Both the position numbers and the translations under genes were made by a program. Positions 6,715 to 13,173 of a DNA stretch of 42,431 nucleotides are shown here, piece by piece. Position 1 is the stretch's first letter; every line of letters starts with the position of its first letter. A model generated the notes under the pieces. The model worked only from the letters and a program-made list of their open reading frames with translations, did no database searches and was not told the origin of the DNA. The stretch is taken from positions 1 to 42,431 of the IMG/VR virus record IMGVR_UViG_3300025122_000038; one strand, given 5' to 3'. This DNA comes from a virus.

Positions 6715-6840
6715 TGGTCAATGTCATACTCATGTCGTTTTTTTAGCGGCGCATGACACATCTTCACCACTCCTGTTCAGCTATGGCTTGGGCTGACGCT
6801 TCTGGGGCATAGGGTCGAGGTCGGCGCGGTAGAGGGAGAA

Positions 6841-6948
6841 CGCCCGCCCCCGCGCGTAGGCGCGCGTGAGCGCGGGCGCAGGCAGGCGGGCGGTGCGAGC
6901 GAAGGGTCAGGTAAAGTACCTTAGCTGACCCACCCTGCAAGGCAGCAC
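6841..6948. ncRNA. Nested GC-rich stem-loops in the divergent intergenic region
   Basis: An outer stem CGCCCGCC (6841-6848)/GGCGGGCG (6885-6892) encloses CCCGCGC (6849-6855)/GCGCGGG (6870-6876). Immediately after come GGGTCAG (6904-6910)/CTGACCC (6925-6931) and CTGC/GCAG, flanked by GTGC (6893-6896)/GCAC (6945-6948). The compact arrangement suggests a folded RNA or a protein-binding DNA element. The strand cannot be decided. The rest of 6949-7169 shows only a short ACAGG/CCTGT hairpin near 6963 and no gene. Confidence 0.4.
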
Positions 6949-7090
6949 GAAACGAGGGAAAACAGGGGTGTCCTGTATGCCCTTGCGGTGTCCACTGGCT
7001 GGCCAGGAGAGAGCCAAGCTACCTCGCCCTATCTCAATCGATGTACGATATATGTTCTCACACTGTTCATGTATGGTTGCTGTTTCGGGG

Positions 7091-7119
7091 TTGAGGAGGG
7101 TGTTGGTCTCGTATATGCT
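7091..7119 (+). promoter_or_regulatory. Weak promoter candidate upstream of terS
   Basis: TTGAGG (7091-7096), a 17-base spacer and TATGCT (7114-7119) upstream of the first plus-strand gene. The match is moderate, and the host or phage sigma factor is unknown. Confidence 0.25.
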
Positions 7120-7169
7120 GGACCTCTTGCTTAGAGCACCGGACGAGCGTAGCGAGGAGGAGCGAGATA

Positions 7170-7721
7170 ATGAGCGATGGCCCTAAAGACCCTACCCCTG
7201 AATACCTACTGGAAGACACTCCGGCATTCACTATCATCCAGGGCGGCAAGGGCGGGCGTGACGGGGCGGGCGGGACGCAACCCCCTCCGGCTGGCAAGAA
7301 GCTGACGGCCAAGCAAGAGAGGTACGCCGACAACATCATCAAGGGCATGACCCAAAGCGCTGCGTACCGCGAGGCATACGACGCCGAGAACATGAGCAAC
7401 AAGGCGATATGGAACGAGGCAAGCTGGCTGGCCGGACACCCTGGCGTTGCCATGAGGGTGAAGGCGGGCAAGCGGCGCGTACAAGAGAGTGCAGTGCATA
7501 CTGGCCTGTCTCTGCGTCTCCACGTCGAGGAGCGGCTATTCCAACTGAGCCAGAGGGCGGACACTGATGCGGCCTGCATCCGGGCCACTGAACTGCTCGG
7601 CAAGCTGGACACAGTTCAGGCATTCAAGGAGCGCATCAGCACTGACCAGACAGACGAGACACCAGACGAGGTGCGCGCAGCGCTGGAAGCCAAGCTAAGG
7701 TCAGCATTTACAGGCACTTAG
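7170..7721 (+). CDS. terS: Terminase small subunit-like protein
   Basis: 183 residues. The N-terminal 40 residues are Gly/Pro-rich. From about residue 44 LTAKQERYADNIIKGM, then SAAYREAY and a later NEASWLAGHPGV, reproduce the helix-turn-helix pattern of the terminase small subunit family (LTxKQExF...A...P.V). It recognises packaging sites on phage DNA and recruits the large subunit. The large subunit lies 7.4 kb downstream, an unusual separation filled by accessory genes. Ribosome-binding site GAGGAGG precedes the ATG. It is the first plus-strand gene after the divergent region. Confidence 0.7.
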   Translation: MSDGPKDPTPEYLLEDTPAFTIIQGGKGGRDGAGGTQPPPAGKKLTAKQERYADNIIKGMTQSAAYREAYDAENMSNKAIWNEASWLAGHPGVAMRVKAGKRRVQESAVHTGLSLRLHVEERLFQLSQRADTDAACIRATELLGKLDTVQAFKERISTDQTDETPDEVRAALEAKLRSAFTGT

Positions 7722-8013
7722 CGCACCATCCAGCATTTGCCATAATCATTCTTATCACCTTACTTAGGCGATACCCCACGCCTTGGCTGAGGCTAAGCCG
7801 TTGATATCGTTGCCTTGTGCTATCAGCGCGCCACGTCGCGCCCCGCGCCTCGCGTAAGAAGAAGGTGGGTCGATCGCTGCGTCCTGGCGGGCCAGGGCTG
7901 GGCGTGGCTGGCGTGGCGGCGATGGGGCTCCTTCCTGGGCGGCGCGCTTGGGCGACCCCCACCCACCCCTCACGCGCGCACCTCCTCGCTCGCACCCTCC
8001 ATGCACTTCCCGC

Positions 8014-8068
8014 CTCTTTCCCATATAAAAATTGCTACCACCGCACAAACCACGTACACTCTCTTCTT
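8014..8068 (+). repeat. 55-bp repeat, copy 1
   Basis: Aligns without gaps to 8143-8197 with 40 of 55 identical positions. Best conserved are the ends (CTCTTTCCC and GTACAC.CTCTTCTT) and a central CCGCACA. The AT-rich centre (ATATAAAAATT) resembles a promoter element. Confidence 0.6.
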
Positions 8069-8142
8069 GGGGGTGGCGGTATCGTGTAGAGATGCTGTAA
8101 TGCCGGGTCTGGAGTAGACCTCCCCAAAAAACCCGGCCCACT

Positions 8143-8197
8143 CTCTTTCCCCACCAAATATTTACAACTCCGCACATACGTGGTACACCCTCTTCTT
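8143..8197 (+). repeat. 55-bp repeat, copy 2
   Basis: Ungapped partner of 8014-8068, ending immediately before the ATG of the HNH gene, where no Shine-Dalgarno sequence is visible. It may be a promoter or the duplicated edge of the HNH insertion. Confidence 0.6.
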
Positions 8198-8671
8198 ATG
8201 AACACCCCCGAACCTCTTGTTGATCGTTTCTGGCGGTTTGTCGTTCGCGGCAAGCCCACAGCCTGCTGGCTGTGGCAGGGCGGGCAGAGGAACCAGTTCG
8301 GGTATGGGCAGTTGAGGGTTGGTCGGCGTGGGCCTTGTGTAGGTGTGCATCGGTTGTCTTATGAAATTCACCACGGAAAAATCCCAGAAAATTTACTGGT
8401 GCTCCATCGTTGCGACACGCCCTCGTGTGTCAACCCACGGCATTTGTATGTGGGGACGCATCAGGACAATGCGCGTGATTGCATTAAGCGCGGTCGCCGC
8501 GCCAGGGGATGTTCGCTCCATGTGAGGGTTCGCAAGCTGACCGACGATCAGGTGCGGGCGATCAGGAAGGACACGGCTCCCGTTTGCATGGTTGCCCATG
8601 ATCATGGGGTGTCGGAGAGCGCGGTCTATAATATCCGGGCACGGCGCAGGAAGGGGCTAGTGCCCGATTAA
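8198..8671 (+). CDS. HNH homing endonuclease with C-terminal HTH
   Basis: 157 residues. The HNH_3-type core reads CWLWQGG, then GYG, VHRLSYE, LHRCDTPSCVNPRHL and GTHQDN, giving the His-Asn-His metal site and a conserved Cys pair. The C-terminal 45 residues (KLTDDQVRAIRKD, GVSESAVYNI) form a helix-turn-helix that likely binds the target site. It would make a break near its insertion point and spread by repair. It is free-standing between terS and a sulfotransferase. No ribosome-binding site is seen upstream of the ATG; a GTG at 8180 would add six residues. Confidence 0.85.
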   Translation: MNTPEPLVDRFWRFVVRGKPTACWLWQGGQRNQFGYGQLRVGRRGPCVGVHRLSYEIHHGKIPENLLVLHRCDTPSCVNPRHLYVGTHQDNARDCIKRGRRARGCSLHVRVRKLTDDQVRAIRKDTAPVCMVAHDHGVSESAVYNIRARRRKGLVPD

Positions 8672-8727
8672 CCCTTCCCCCGGAACGGGGTCAGGTTTTG
8701 CCGAAGCTATTCCCGACTTTCATGTCC

Positions 8728-8779
8728 GTGCCAATAGCGCCAATAGCGCCAATAGCCGCATTCCACCACCTATTGGCAC
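8728..8779. repeat. 10-bp inverted repeat enclosing a 9-bp tandem triplet
   Basis: GTGCCAATAG (8728-8737) is the perfect inverse of CTATTGGCAC (8770-8779). Within and after the left arm CAATAGCGC repeats three times (8732-8758, the third copy imperfect). It lies upstream of the sulfotransferase. A small CCCCG-GAA-CGGGG hairpin at 8678-8690 follows the HNH stop and may end its transcript. Confidence 0.55.
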
Positions 8780-8801
8780 TAACGGCACTATACCCGAGGC
8801 T

Positions 8802-8827
8802 ACGGAGGCCCTTATGAAGGGTATTCA
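8802..8827. repeat. 26-bp repeat shared with 14430-14455, copy 1
   Basis: The 26 bases covering the ribosome-binding site (GGAGG) and first codons of the sulfotransferase are identical to 14430-14455, which is internal to another gene. A CCTA.TGGCAC block about 30 bases upstream is also shared (8769-8779 and 14401-14411, one mismatch). Confidence 0.8.
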
Positions 8828-9455
8828 CTGGCTGGCGTCCTTCCCAAAGTCGGGTAGCACCTGGGCGCGGGCGTTCCTGGCCAACCTGCTGGTGCCTCAG
8901 GAAGGTCGCCCACTGACGCTTCAGGAGATCGCTTTGCTGCCTTTCTTCACCGACGCGGGCGACAAGCCTATCGGTCGGGGATTTTTGGGGAAGGCTCACC
9001 GGCAGTACGACCCAGAACGCCACGGCGTCGGCACCAGCGTCTACATCATCCGCGATCCCGTGGACATTGTGCCCAGCGCCGCCAACTTCTTCGGGACCTC
9101 TCCGGCCCGCATGGCGAAGGAAGTGGCCAAGGATTGGCCGAGGCATGTTGAGAGTTGGCACGATCACAGCAAGTTGATTCTTAAATACGAGGAGTTCCCG
9201 GATACTTTTTTCTTGCTGGCGAAGGTCCTCAAGATCGATTTCATGTATGCCGAATATATGCAGGCCCTCGCCCACTCCTCCTTCGGACAACTCCAGAAGG
9301 ACGAGAAGGAGAACGGCTTCTCCGAGGCCAGCGAGAAAGGGGGGGCCTTCTTTCGTCGCGGCACCCCAGGTGGTGGCCGGGAAATACTCACCGACAGGCA
9401 GGTTCAGAACGTCATCAAGGGTTGCGGGGAGTGGTACGAGAGATATTACTCGTAA
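8814..9455 (+). CDS. PAPS-dependent sulfotransferase
   Basis: 213 residues. The 5'-phosphosulfate-binding loop is FPKSGSTW (10-17), and the 3'-phosphate-binding motif is IIRDPVD with a downstream Ser (R80, S88, then AANF). This is the pattern of the Sulfotransfer_1 family; length is a little short for the family. It transfers sulfate from PAPS to a hydroxyl on a carbohydrate or small molecule; the acceptor cannot be read from sequence. PAPS must come from the host because no PAPS synthase is present in the window. The start follows GGAGG. It is flanked by an HNH endonuclease, and its 5' end is copied from or to the gene at 13959-14819, which suggests recent insertion. Confidence 0.85.
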   Translation: MKGIHWLASFPKSGSTWARAFLANLLVPQEGRPLTLQEIALLPFFTDAGDKPIGRGFLGKAHRQYDPERHGVGTSVYIIRDPVDIVPSAANFFGTSPARMAKEVAKDWPRHVESWHDHSKLILKYEEFPDTFFLLAKVLKIDFMYAEYMQALAHSSFGQLQKDEKENGFSEASEKGGAFFRRGTPGGGREILTDRQVQNVIKGCGEWYERYYS

Positions 9456-9513
9456 GACTTGCGTTCGACGCCTGTTCGTGCGTAGTATGTTCATTTACCC
9501 ACGAGAAAGAACC

Positions 9514-9785
9514 ATGAAAAAACGTCTTGATCGATTGAAGCAGGAGAGCGCCGACCTCCGCAGGATGATCAACTCCCTTGAAGCCCCCGATACCGACGCA
9601 ACGGATAGTACGAACAACAGCGATGCGGGGACGAACTACGGTCCTATGCCCCCTATGCCTTCGGAGACCTCACGGAAATCAACCTGGACATCATGCGCGA
9701 CGACCCGAACGGGGCCTACATGATCCTTAGGACGGCGCTCGGCAAGAACGCCACCAAACCTCTACAGGAGATGAACCATGAGTGA
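9514..9785 (+). CDS. Hypothetical protein with apparent frameshift
   Basis: The frame opened by the ATG at 9514 (MKKRLDRLKQESADL, coiled-coil-like) runs to 9723 but loses protein-like character after about codon 43. From there the -1 frame reads like real protein (YAPYAFGDLTEINLD, MILRTALGKNATKPL) and ends at 9785, overlapping the Tad2 start by eight bases. In that frame a stop near 9607 prevents an upstream start. It is therefore either one gene with a -1 frameshift near GGTCCTAT (about 9640), programmed or mutational, or a 69-residue truncated gene. No strong slippery heptamer is visible. Confidence 0.5.
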
Positions 9786-10029
9786 GAACCATAACAACAA
9801 CATTATCCCGCCAATGGATTTCTCGGACGCCCTCTACCTGATCAAGCAGGGCAAGAAGTTGGCCCGCTTCGGCTGGAACGGCAGGGGGATGTGGATCGAA
9901 CTCCAGACCCCCGATGCCGATTCCAAGATGAGCCTGCCCTATATCTCCATAAAGACGGTGGGAGATCATCTTGTCCCGTGGCTGGCCAGCCAGACCGACA
10001 TCCTGGCCAAGGACTGGGAGGAGGTCTGA
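9778..10029 (+). CDS. tad2: Tad2-type anti-Thoeris protein (DUF2829)
   Basis: 83 residues, full length for the family. It carries the DUF2829 pattern: MDFSDALYLIKQGKKLAR, FGWNGRGMWIEL, SKMSLPYISIKT and the strongly conserved LVPWLASQTDILAKDWEEV. Tad2 proteins bind and sequester the cyclic ADP-ribose-type signal made by Thoeris ThsB, blocking ThsA activation; this is established for characterised members, not tested here. The start follows AGGAGATGAACC and overlaps the preceding gene. It is coupled by TGATG to the next small membrane protein. The main uncertainty is which signal this member binds. Confidence 0.88.
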   Translation: MSENHNNNIIPPMDFSDALYLIKQGKKLARFGWNGRGMWIELQTPDADSKMSLPYISIKTVGDHLVPWLASQTDILAKDWEEV

Positions 10030-10142
10030 TGACCTGCGGCACGGCGTTGGCTGTTCAGTTCGCGGCGGGTGTCGGGGGAGGCGCGGTCGTCGGCGTCTTG
10101 ATCCTCGTGTTCCTCTATCTGGCGACGCGGAGCAATCCATGA
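10029..10142 (+). CDS. Small single-pass membrane protein
   Basis: 37 residues. One hydrophobic segment (about 14-31, GGGAVVGVLILVFLYLA) is followed by a short polar tail. The start overlaps the Tad2 stop (TGATG) and the end overlaps the next gene (ATGA), which supports a real gene despite its size. It could be a holin-like or superinfection protein; no family recognised. Confidence 0.55.
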   Translation: MTCGTALAVQFAAGVGGGAVVGVLILVFLYLATRSNP

Positions 10143-10519
10143 CAGGCCGTCACGAGGATACGCTCTTCAAGGTCTCGTCCGAGGGCAAGGATGTCAGGAT
10201 AGACCACTTCCACAAGAAGAGGGGGTGGATGTTCTCTCTCATCACGACCGAGACCGAGGCTCTCCACTATGCCCTGTCAATCCAGGAAACAGTGGAGGAA
10301 GGGGCCAAACCGCCCCCCACAGAACCCGTCACAGCCCCCGAGGCCGAGGCCCCGGCACCCCAGGAGACCCCCTTATGCGCCACCTGCGACGACACAGGGT
10401 TCATCGACAGCGGCGTCATGAGCGATGTCCTGCGGGCGAAGGACGGGACAATATTGAAGCTGGCGGACAGGGTGCCGGTGCAGATGCCCTGCCCGCGCTG
10501 CAACGCGCCGGATGAATGA
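10139..10519 (+). CDS. Zinc-ribbon protein, unknown
   Basis: 126 residues. The N-terminal half looks like a small alpha/beta domain (DVRIDHFHKKRGWMFSL). A Pro/Glu-rich linker (about 53-78) follows, then a DnaJ-like zinc ribbon with paired CATC and CPRC near the C-terminus. A DNA- or protein-binding adaptor is plausible. Overlaps the preceding gene at ATGA; the next ATG follows directly. Confidence 0.65.
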   Translation: MTGRHEDTLFKVSSEGKDVRIDHFHKKRGWMFSLITTETEALHYALSIQETVEEGAKPPPTEPVTAPEAEAPAPQETPLCATCDDTGFIDSGVMSDVLRAKDGTILKLADRVPVQMPCPRCNAPDE

Positions 10520-10735
10520 ATGATTAAGTGTGGTAGATGTCCAAGCTGGATGGGGTGTTGGATAACATGCAAATTCCCGTCCATGTCTTGGGCCACGAAT
10601 AACACTTCTGACGAGCCCCCGCCCAAGTGGGTAGTTGAGCATGAAAGGTTGATGGACGCCGCCGCTGACAGGGAGTTCGCGATCGGGAGAAGCAACGTGG
10701 AGTGGCAGCCGATAGAGACAGCGCCGAAGGATTAA
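10520..10735 (+). CDS. Hypothetical protein with DUF551-like end
   Basis: 71 residues if begun at 10520; the start is uncertain because no good ribosome-binding site is seen. The last residues EWQPIETAPKD match the opening of DUF551 proteins (WxPIETAPKDG), but the frame stops right there. This may be a truncated DUF551 gene or a chance ending. A different frame begins MSKLDGVLDNMQIPV at 10551 but closes after 21 codons. Confidence 0.4.
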   Translation: MIKCGRCPSWMGCWITCKFPSMSWATNNTSDEPPPKWVVEHERLMDAAADREFAIGRSNVEWQPIETAPKD

Positions 10736-10795
10736 GACGGTTGTCGGCGTAATTTCAATAATAACCGCTGTGGAAGTTGCACTCAAAGGACTTGG

Positions 10796-11167
10796 ATGAT
10801 GACTGACATTCTAGAACAGTTGCGCGATAAGGGCATGTTGGTTACGCGTAGCGAACTGATCATCGCCCTAGAGGCCCAGGCCCATGCCCTGGAGGAACTC
10901 GACGGGCGGGTTAGATCGGGGTTAGCCCAGCGAGTCGAGGACGTAGCCAAGATAGAGGCCCAGGCCAAGGAGATTGAGTGCCAGACTGAACGTGCAAATG
11001 GCGTGGTCAATGCGGGCATAAACATGGTTGCCCAAGCCGTCCTAGCCGAGCGCGAGGCTTGCTTGCAAGAACTTATCAAGCTGTCTGCCGATCCAAGGTT
11101 CAATACGCTTCAACTTCACGCGCTGTTCCTGGGTGAAAAAGCAATCAGGGCGCGGGGGGAAAACTAA
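10796..11167 (+). CDS. Coiled-coil hypothetical protein
   Basis: 123 residues from ATGATG at 10796 (either Met may be used) with AAAGGA upstream. Strongly helical, with heptad-like LEELDGRVRSGL and AKIEAQAKEIE stretches between residues 25 and 75, suggesting oligomerisation. No catalytic motif. Function unknown. Confidence 0.6.
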   Translation: MMTDILEQLRDKGMLVTRSELIIALEAQAHALEELDGRVRSGLAQRVEDVAKIEAQAKEIECQTERANGVVNAGINMVAQAVLAEREACLQELIKLSADPRFNTLQLHALFLGEKAIRARGEN

Positions 11168-11176
11168 AGGCGAAGC

Positions 11177-11422
11177 ATGGCCGACAACGACAGTATATTC
11201 CGGGGCGCACTCGTCACCGTCAGCAAATTGGTGCTGGAGCATGGCATCTTGGTCATTGCCGAGGACGGCACCCAGATGTTCATCCTCGAACTTGAAGAAA
11301 AAAAAGGGCCTCCCCCAGAGAGGCAGACCTGGATCGGCCCCAGGGCGATCCGGGTGCTCGACGTGACCAAGCTGAACCTCGAACACCTTGTCAAGCTGGA
11401 CGAGGACAAGCCTTGGAGTTGA
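11177..11422 (+). CDS. Small hypothetical protein
   Basis: 81 residues, MADNDSIFRGALVTVSKLV. Likely a compact beta-rich domain (GILVIAEDGTQMFILEL) with an acidic end. Ten bases after the preceding stop. The 117 bases that follow (11423-11539) hold only an 18-codon reading and no clear gene. Confidence 0.55.
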   Translation: MADNDSIFRGALVTVSKLVLEHGILVIAEDGTQMFILELEEKKGPPPERQTWIGPRAIRVLDVTKLNLEHLVKLDEDKPWS

Positions 11423-11539
11423 CCCAAGATGAACAGACATGGCGTCATTCTAGCTGGGCAACGAGGGGGGCCTATGTTTGATTAAAGCAACGTGTCCACA
11501 TTTAGGGGGTGGCGAGGGCCGCTCCCGTTTAGGAATTTT

Positions 11540-11839
11540 ATGGGAAAAATTATGAACCCCGTTATCCATAAGCAGGGCCATGGCCAGCATCCAGAGCGCC
11601 GCTGTCTCCATTGCGAGATTGGCGGGCTGCTCATGGAGCACTACTACGGCGGCACCGACATGGACAATGTTTTCATGGGGGTCGTGGAGGTCTTGGCCGT
11701 GCTCCTCGCCGGTCAGGAAAACAATATTCGCGAACAAATGGTCTCCAGGATGGAAATCGGCTTTCGCGAGATGGTCTTCGGGGGCGATGCCCACCAAATC
11801 CGCACCCTGATCCAGCACGAAGACGGCTTGAGCCACTGA
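11540..11839 (+). CDS. Small hypothetical protein
   Basis: 99 residues from the ATG at 11540, which has AGGA six bases upstream. An earlier GTG at 11492 is in frame but unsupported, and a second ATG lies at 11552. A CLHCEIGGLL segment near residue 24 has a CxxC. The middle is hydrophobic (VFMGVVEVLAVLLAG, about 47-61) and could be a buried helix or membrane segment. Unknown function. Confidence 0.5.
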   Translation: MGKIMNPVIHKQGHGQHPERRCLHCEIGGLLMEHYYGGTDMDNVFMGVVEVLAVLLAGQENNIREQMVSRMEIGFREMVFGGDAHQIRTLIQHEDGLSH

Positions 11840-11907
11840 ACATGTTGTTTCACTAACTCGTGCGGCCTAGTTCCGAAACCGTTGGCCGGTTGAGGACGCA
11901 GTAGCAG

Positions 11908-12216
11908 ATGACTAAGAAGAGAGATACAGCCACCCATGAAAGCAATGTCGTTAGTCTGGACGACCACCGCCCGCATAACGCCAGTTACTGCGCTTGCATT
12001 GAGTGCGCCCACGATTGGCCGTGCATCCACCCCCCTGAGGTTGTCGAGTTCGAGTGCCCAAAATGCAGGGCAATGGCGGGGGAGATTGTTGCGCCTGGGG
12101 ATATTGATTTTTTCGAGCGGTTCATGGGTGCTGCCACGAATAAAAAGAGTACGCAGCGGCGGACGCTAATCTTGCTGAACGCCCAACGAATGATTGACGA
12201 CGGCACGTTCGATTAG
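11908..12216 (+). CDS. Small zinc-binding hypothetical protein
   Basis: 102 residues. CACIEC near residue 28 and CPKC near 50 form a probable zinc knuckle; His residues lie between them (HDWPCIH). The C-terminal half is helical and basic. No clear ribosome-binding site precedes the ATG. Unknown function, similar in style to the other small CxxC proteins of this region. Confidence 0.5.
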   Translation: MTKKRDTATHESNVVSLDDHRPHNASYCACIECAHDWPCIHPPEVVEFECPKCRAMAGEIVAPGDIDFFERFMGAATNKKSTQRRTLILLNAQRMIDDGTFD

Positions 12217-12250
12217 AAGGGATTATGACCTTTCAGAGGCCACGCGAATA

Positions 12251-12280
12251 GGGTGTCGAGCGTTAAAACGCTTGACACCC
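12251..12280 (+). terminator. Strong stem-loop, possible transcript end
   Basis: GGGTGTC-g-AGCGTT pairs with AACGCT-t-GACACCC around two A residues, a near-perfect 14-bp hairpin 35 bases after the preceding stop. The following CTCCCTT is only weakly T-rich. Confidence 0.5.
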
Positions 12281-12315
12281 GCTCCCTTAAAGTGAACCAA
12301 TGAAAGGGAAGCGCC

Positions 12316-12432
12316 ATGCAAATTGATAACAGCTTTATTTCTGCGCGGTATTTGGACGCCCCCAGGCTCCCTGGTGGAGACTTTGGTCGGTTATTCACCG
12401 TATCGTGCGGGAAGGCCGGGAGGTTTGCCTAA
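12316..12432 (+). CDS. Small hypothetical protein
   Basis: 38 residues, MQIDNSFISARYLDAPRLPG. Preceded by AAAGGGAAG at good spacing. It lies between two strong hairpins, and its end runs into the second one. A gene this short could be a leader or a phage accessory peptide. Of 12217-12576, the rest is the two hairpins and a possible TTG-start reading. Confidence 0.4.
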   Translation: MQIDNSFISARYLDAPRLPGGDFGRLFTVSCGKAGRFA

Positions 12433-12445
12433 ACCCCTCCCGGCC
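12414..12445 (+). terminator. Intrinsic terminator-like hairpin
   Basis: GGCCGGGAGG (12414-12423) pairs perfectly with CCTCCCGGCC (12436-12445), with a further inner GGTTT/AAACC. The trailing ACTCTTTC is only moderately T-rich. It marks the boundary before the AT-rich gene at 12577. Confidence 0.55.
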
Positions 12446-12499
12446 ACTCTTTCAACAATCCTTTAACGGCACGATAATACATGACTATGTAACGGAGAA

Positions 12500-12580
12500 T
12501 TGGATATCATAGAATTAACTATACCAGAACACGCTGAAGCTCATCGTAAGTCGTATGAAGAATATGGTGGACGGCAATGA
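12500..12580 (+). CDS. Possible short TTG-start peptide
   Basis: 26 codons opening with TTG two bases after CGGAGAA and ending in an ATGA overlap with the gene at 12577. The content (ELTIPEHAEAHRKSYEEYG) looks protein-like and is AT-rich like the following gene. Spacing to the ribosome-binding site is short, so this is tentative. Confidence 0.25.
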   Translation: MDIIELTIPEHAEAHRKSYEEYGGRQ

Positions 12581-13173
12581 CTCTGACAAAGAATATTGCA
12601 ATGATTGCAGTAGCGGCCATTACAGGTTTCAGTCCAATGGGCGTCATGCTGGTACAAAATCATCTTGAGCGACAAGAATTGGCATCAGGCGAAATCAACC
12701 AAACTGTACTATTAAATCATTCGCTTTTTACCCATGCAGATACCTGGCTGCAACTCGTTATTCCACAATTGGATATAACAGTAACGGCTAAGAAATTTCT
12801 AACGATTAAGTTCGCTGCTTTCCAAGATAGTCTGAAAGAACTGGTTAAGGCCACAGACTTTAATGAATTGTCGGACTCTGAAATGCACGCCTTATTGGCT
12901 CACAACCTAAATGAAACGGTTACAGACTATATTGCAGATGCCAGACGAGAGGCGATATCAAGCGCGTTCATTGACAACTTCAATAAGTGGCATAAGCGGG
13001 TAGTAGATATTCTGGTAAGGGCAATTGAGGATAATGTCCAATCGGTAGTTCACACGTCACAAAACGGTAAAATGTATGCTATTTTAACTGCTTATGATGC
13101 TGCTCTTGGTGCTACGATTGACGACGTTGAAAAGACGTTGATGGAAATAAACGGAATACGATCCGACGAATAA
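12577..13173 (+). CDS. AT-rich hypothetical protein with N-terminal membrane segment
   Basis: 198 residues. The N-terminus (about 7-25, IAMIAVAAITGFSPMGVML) is a signal anchor. The rest is helical (about 60-190), without a catalytic motif that I recognise. Base composition departs sharply from its neighbours: 22 G+C in the 60 bases at 12781-12840, against well over half in flanking genes. It is bounded upstream by terminator-like hairpins. These features suggest recent acquisition as a cargo gene. The product is likely membrane-attached with a soluble helical domain. Confidence 0.65.
   Translation: MTLTKNIAMIAVAAITGFSPMGVMLVQNHLERQELASGEINQTVLLNHSLFTHADTWLQLVIPQLDITVTAKKFLTIKFAAFQDSLKELVKATDFNELSDSEMHALLAHNLNETVTDYIADARREAISSAFIDNFNKWHKRVVDILVRAIEDNVQSVVHTSQNGKMYAILTAYDAALGATIDDVEKTLMEINGIRSDE

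Larger units (their letters stand above)
7722..8197 (+). other. Non-coding stretch between terS and the HNH gene
   Basis: 476 bases without a credible gene. The first 290 bases are unremarkable and GC-rich. They are followed by two diverged 55-base repeats (8014-8068 and 8143-8197). Between the repeats lies a hairpin-forming stretch, GCCGGGT near 8102 with ACCCGGC near 8131. The second repeat ends exactly at the HNH start codon. Confidence 0.5.

Noticed and set aside
6482-6733. An 83-codon minus-strand frame beginning MSMTLTIDT
   Set aside because: There is no Shine-Dalgarno sequence upstream, the sequence is not protein-like, and it consists of consecutive short stems with GNRA loops, so structured RNA explains it better.
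8691-9494. A 267-codon minus-strand frame over the sulfotransferase
   Set aside because: The plus strand carries clear PAPS-binding motifs in the same place; the minus frame has no start signal or recognisable domain.
9247-9513. N-terminal extension of the protein at 9514
   Set aside because: It overlaps the end of the sulfotransferase gene, is Arg/Pro-rich in a shadow pattern, and the ATG at 9514 has its own purine-rich site.
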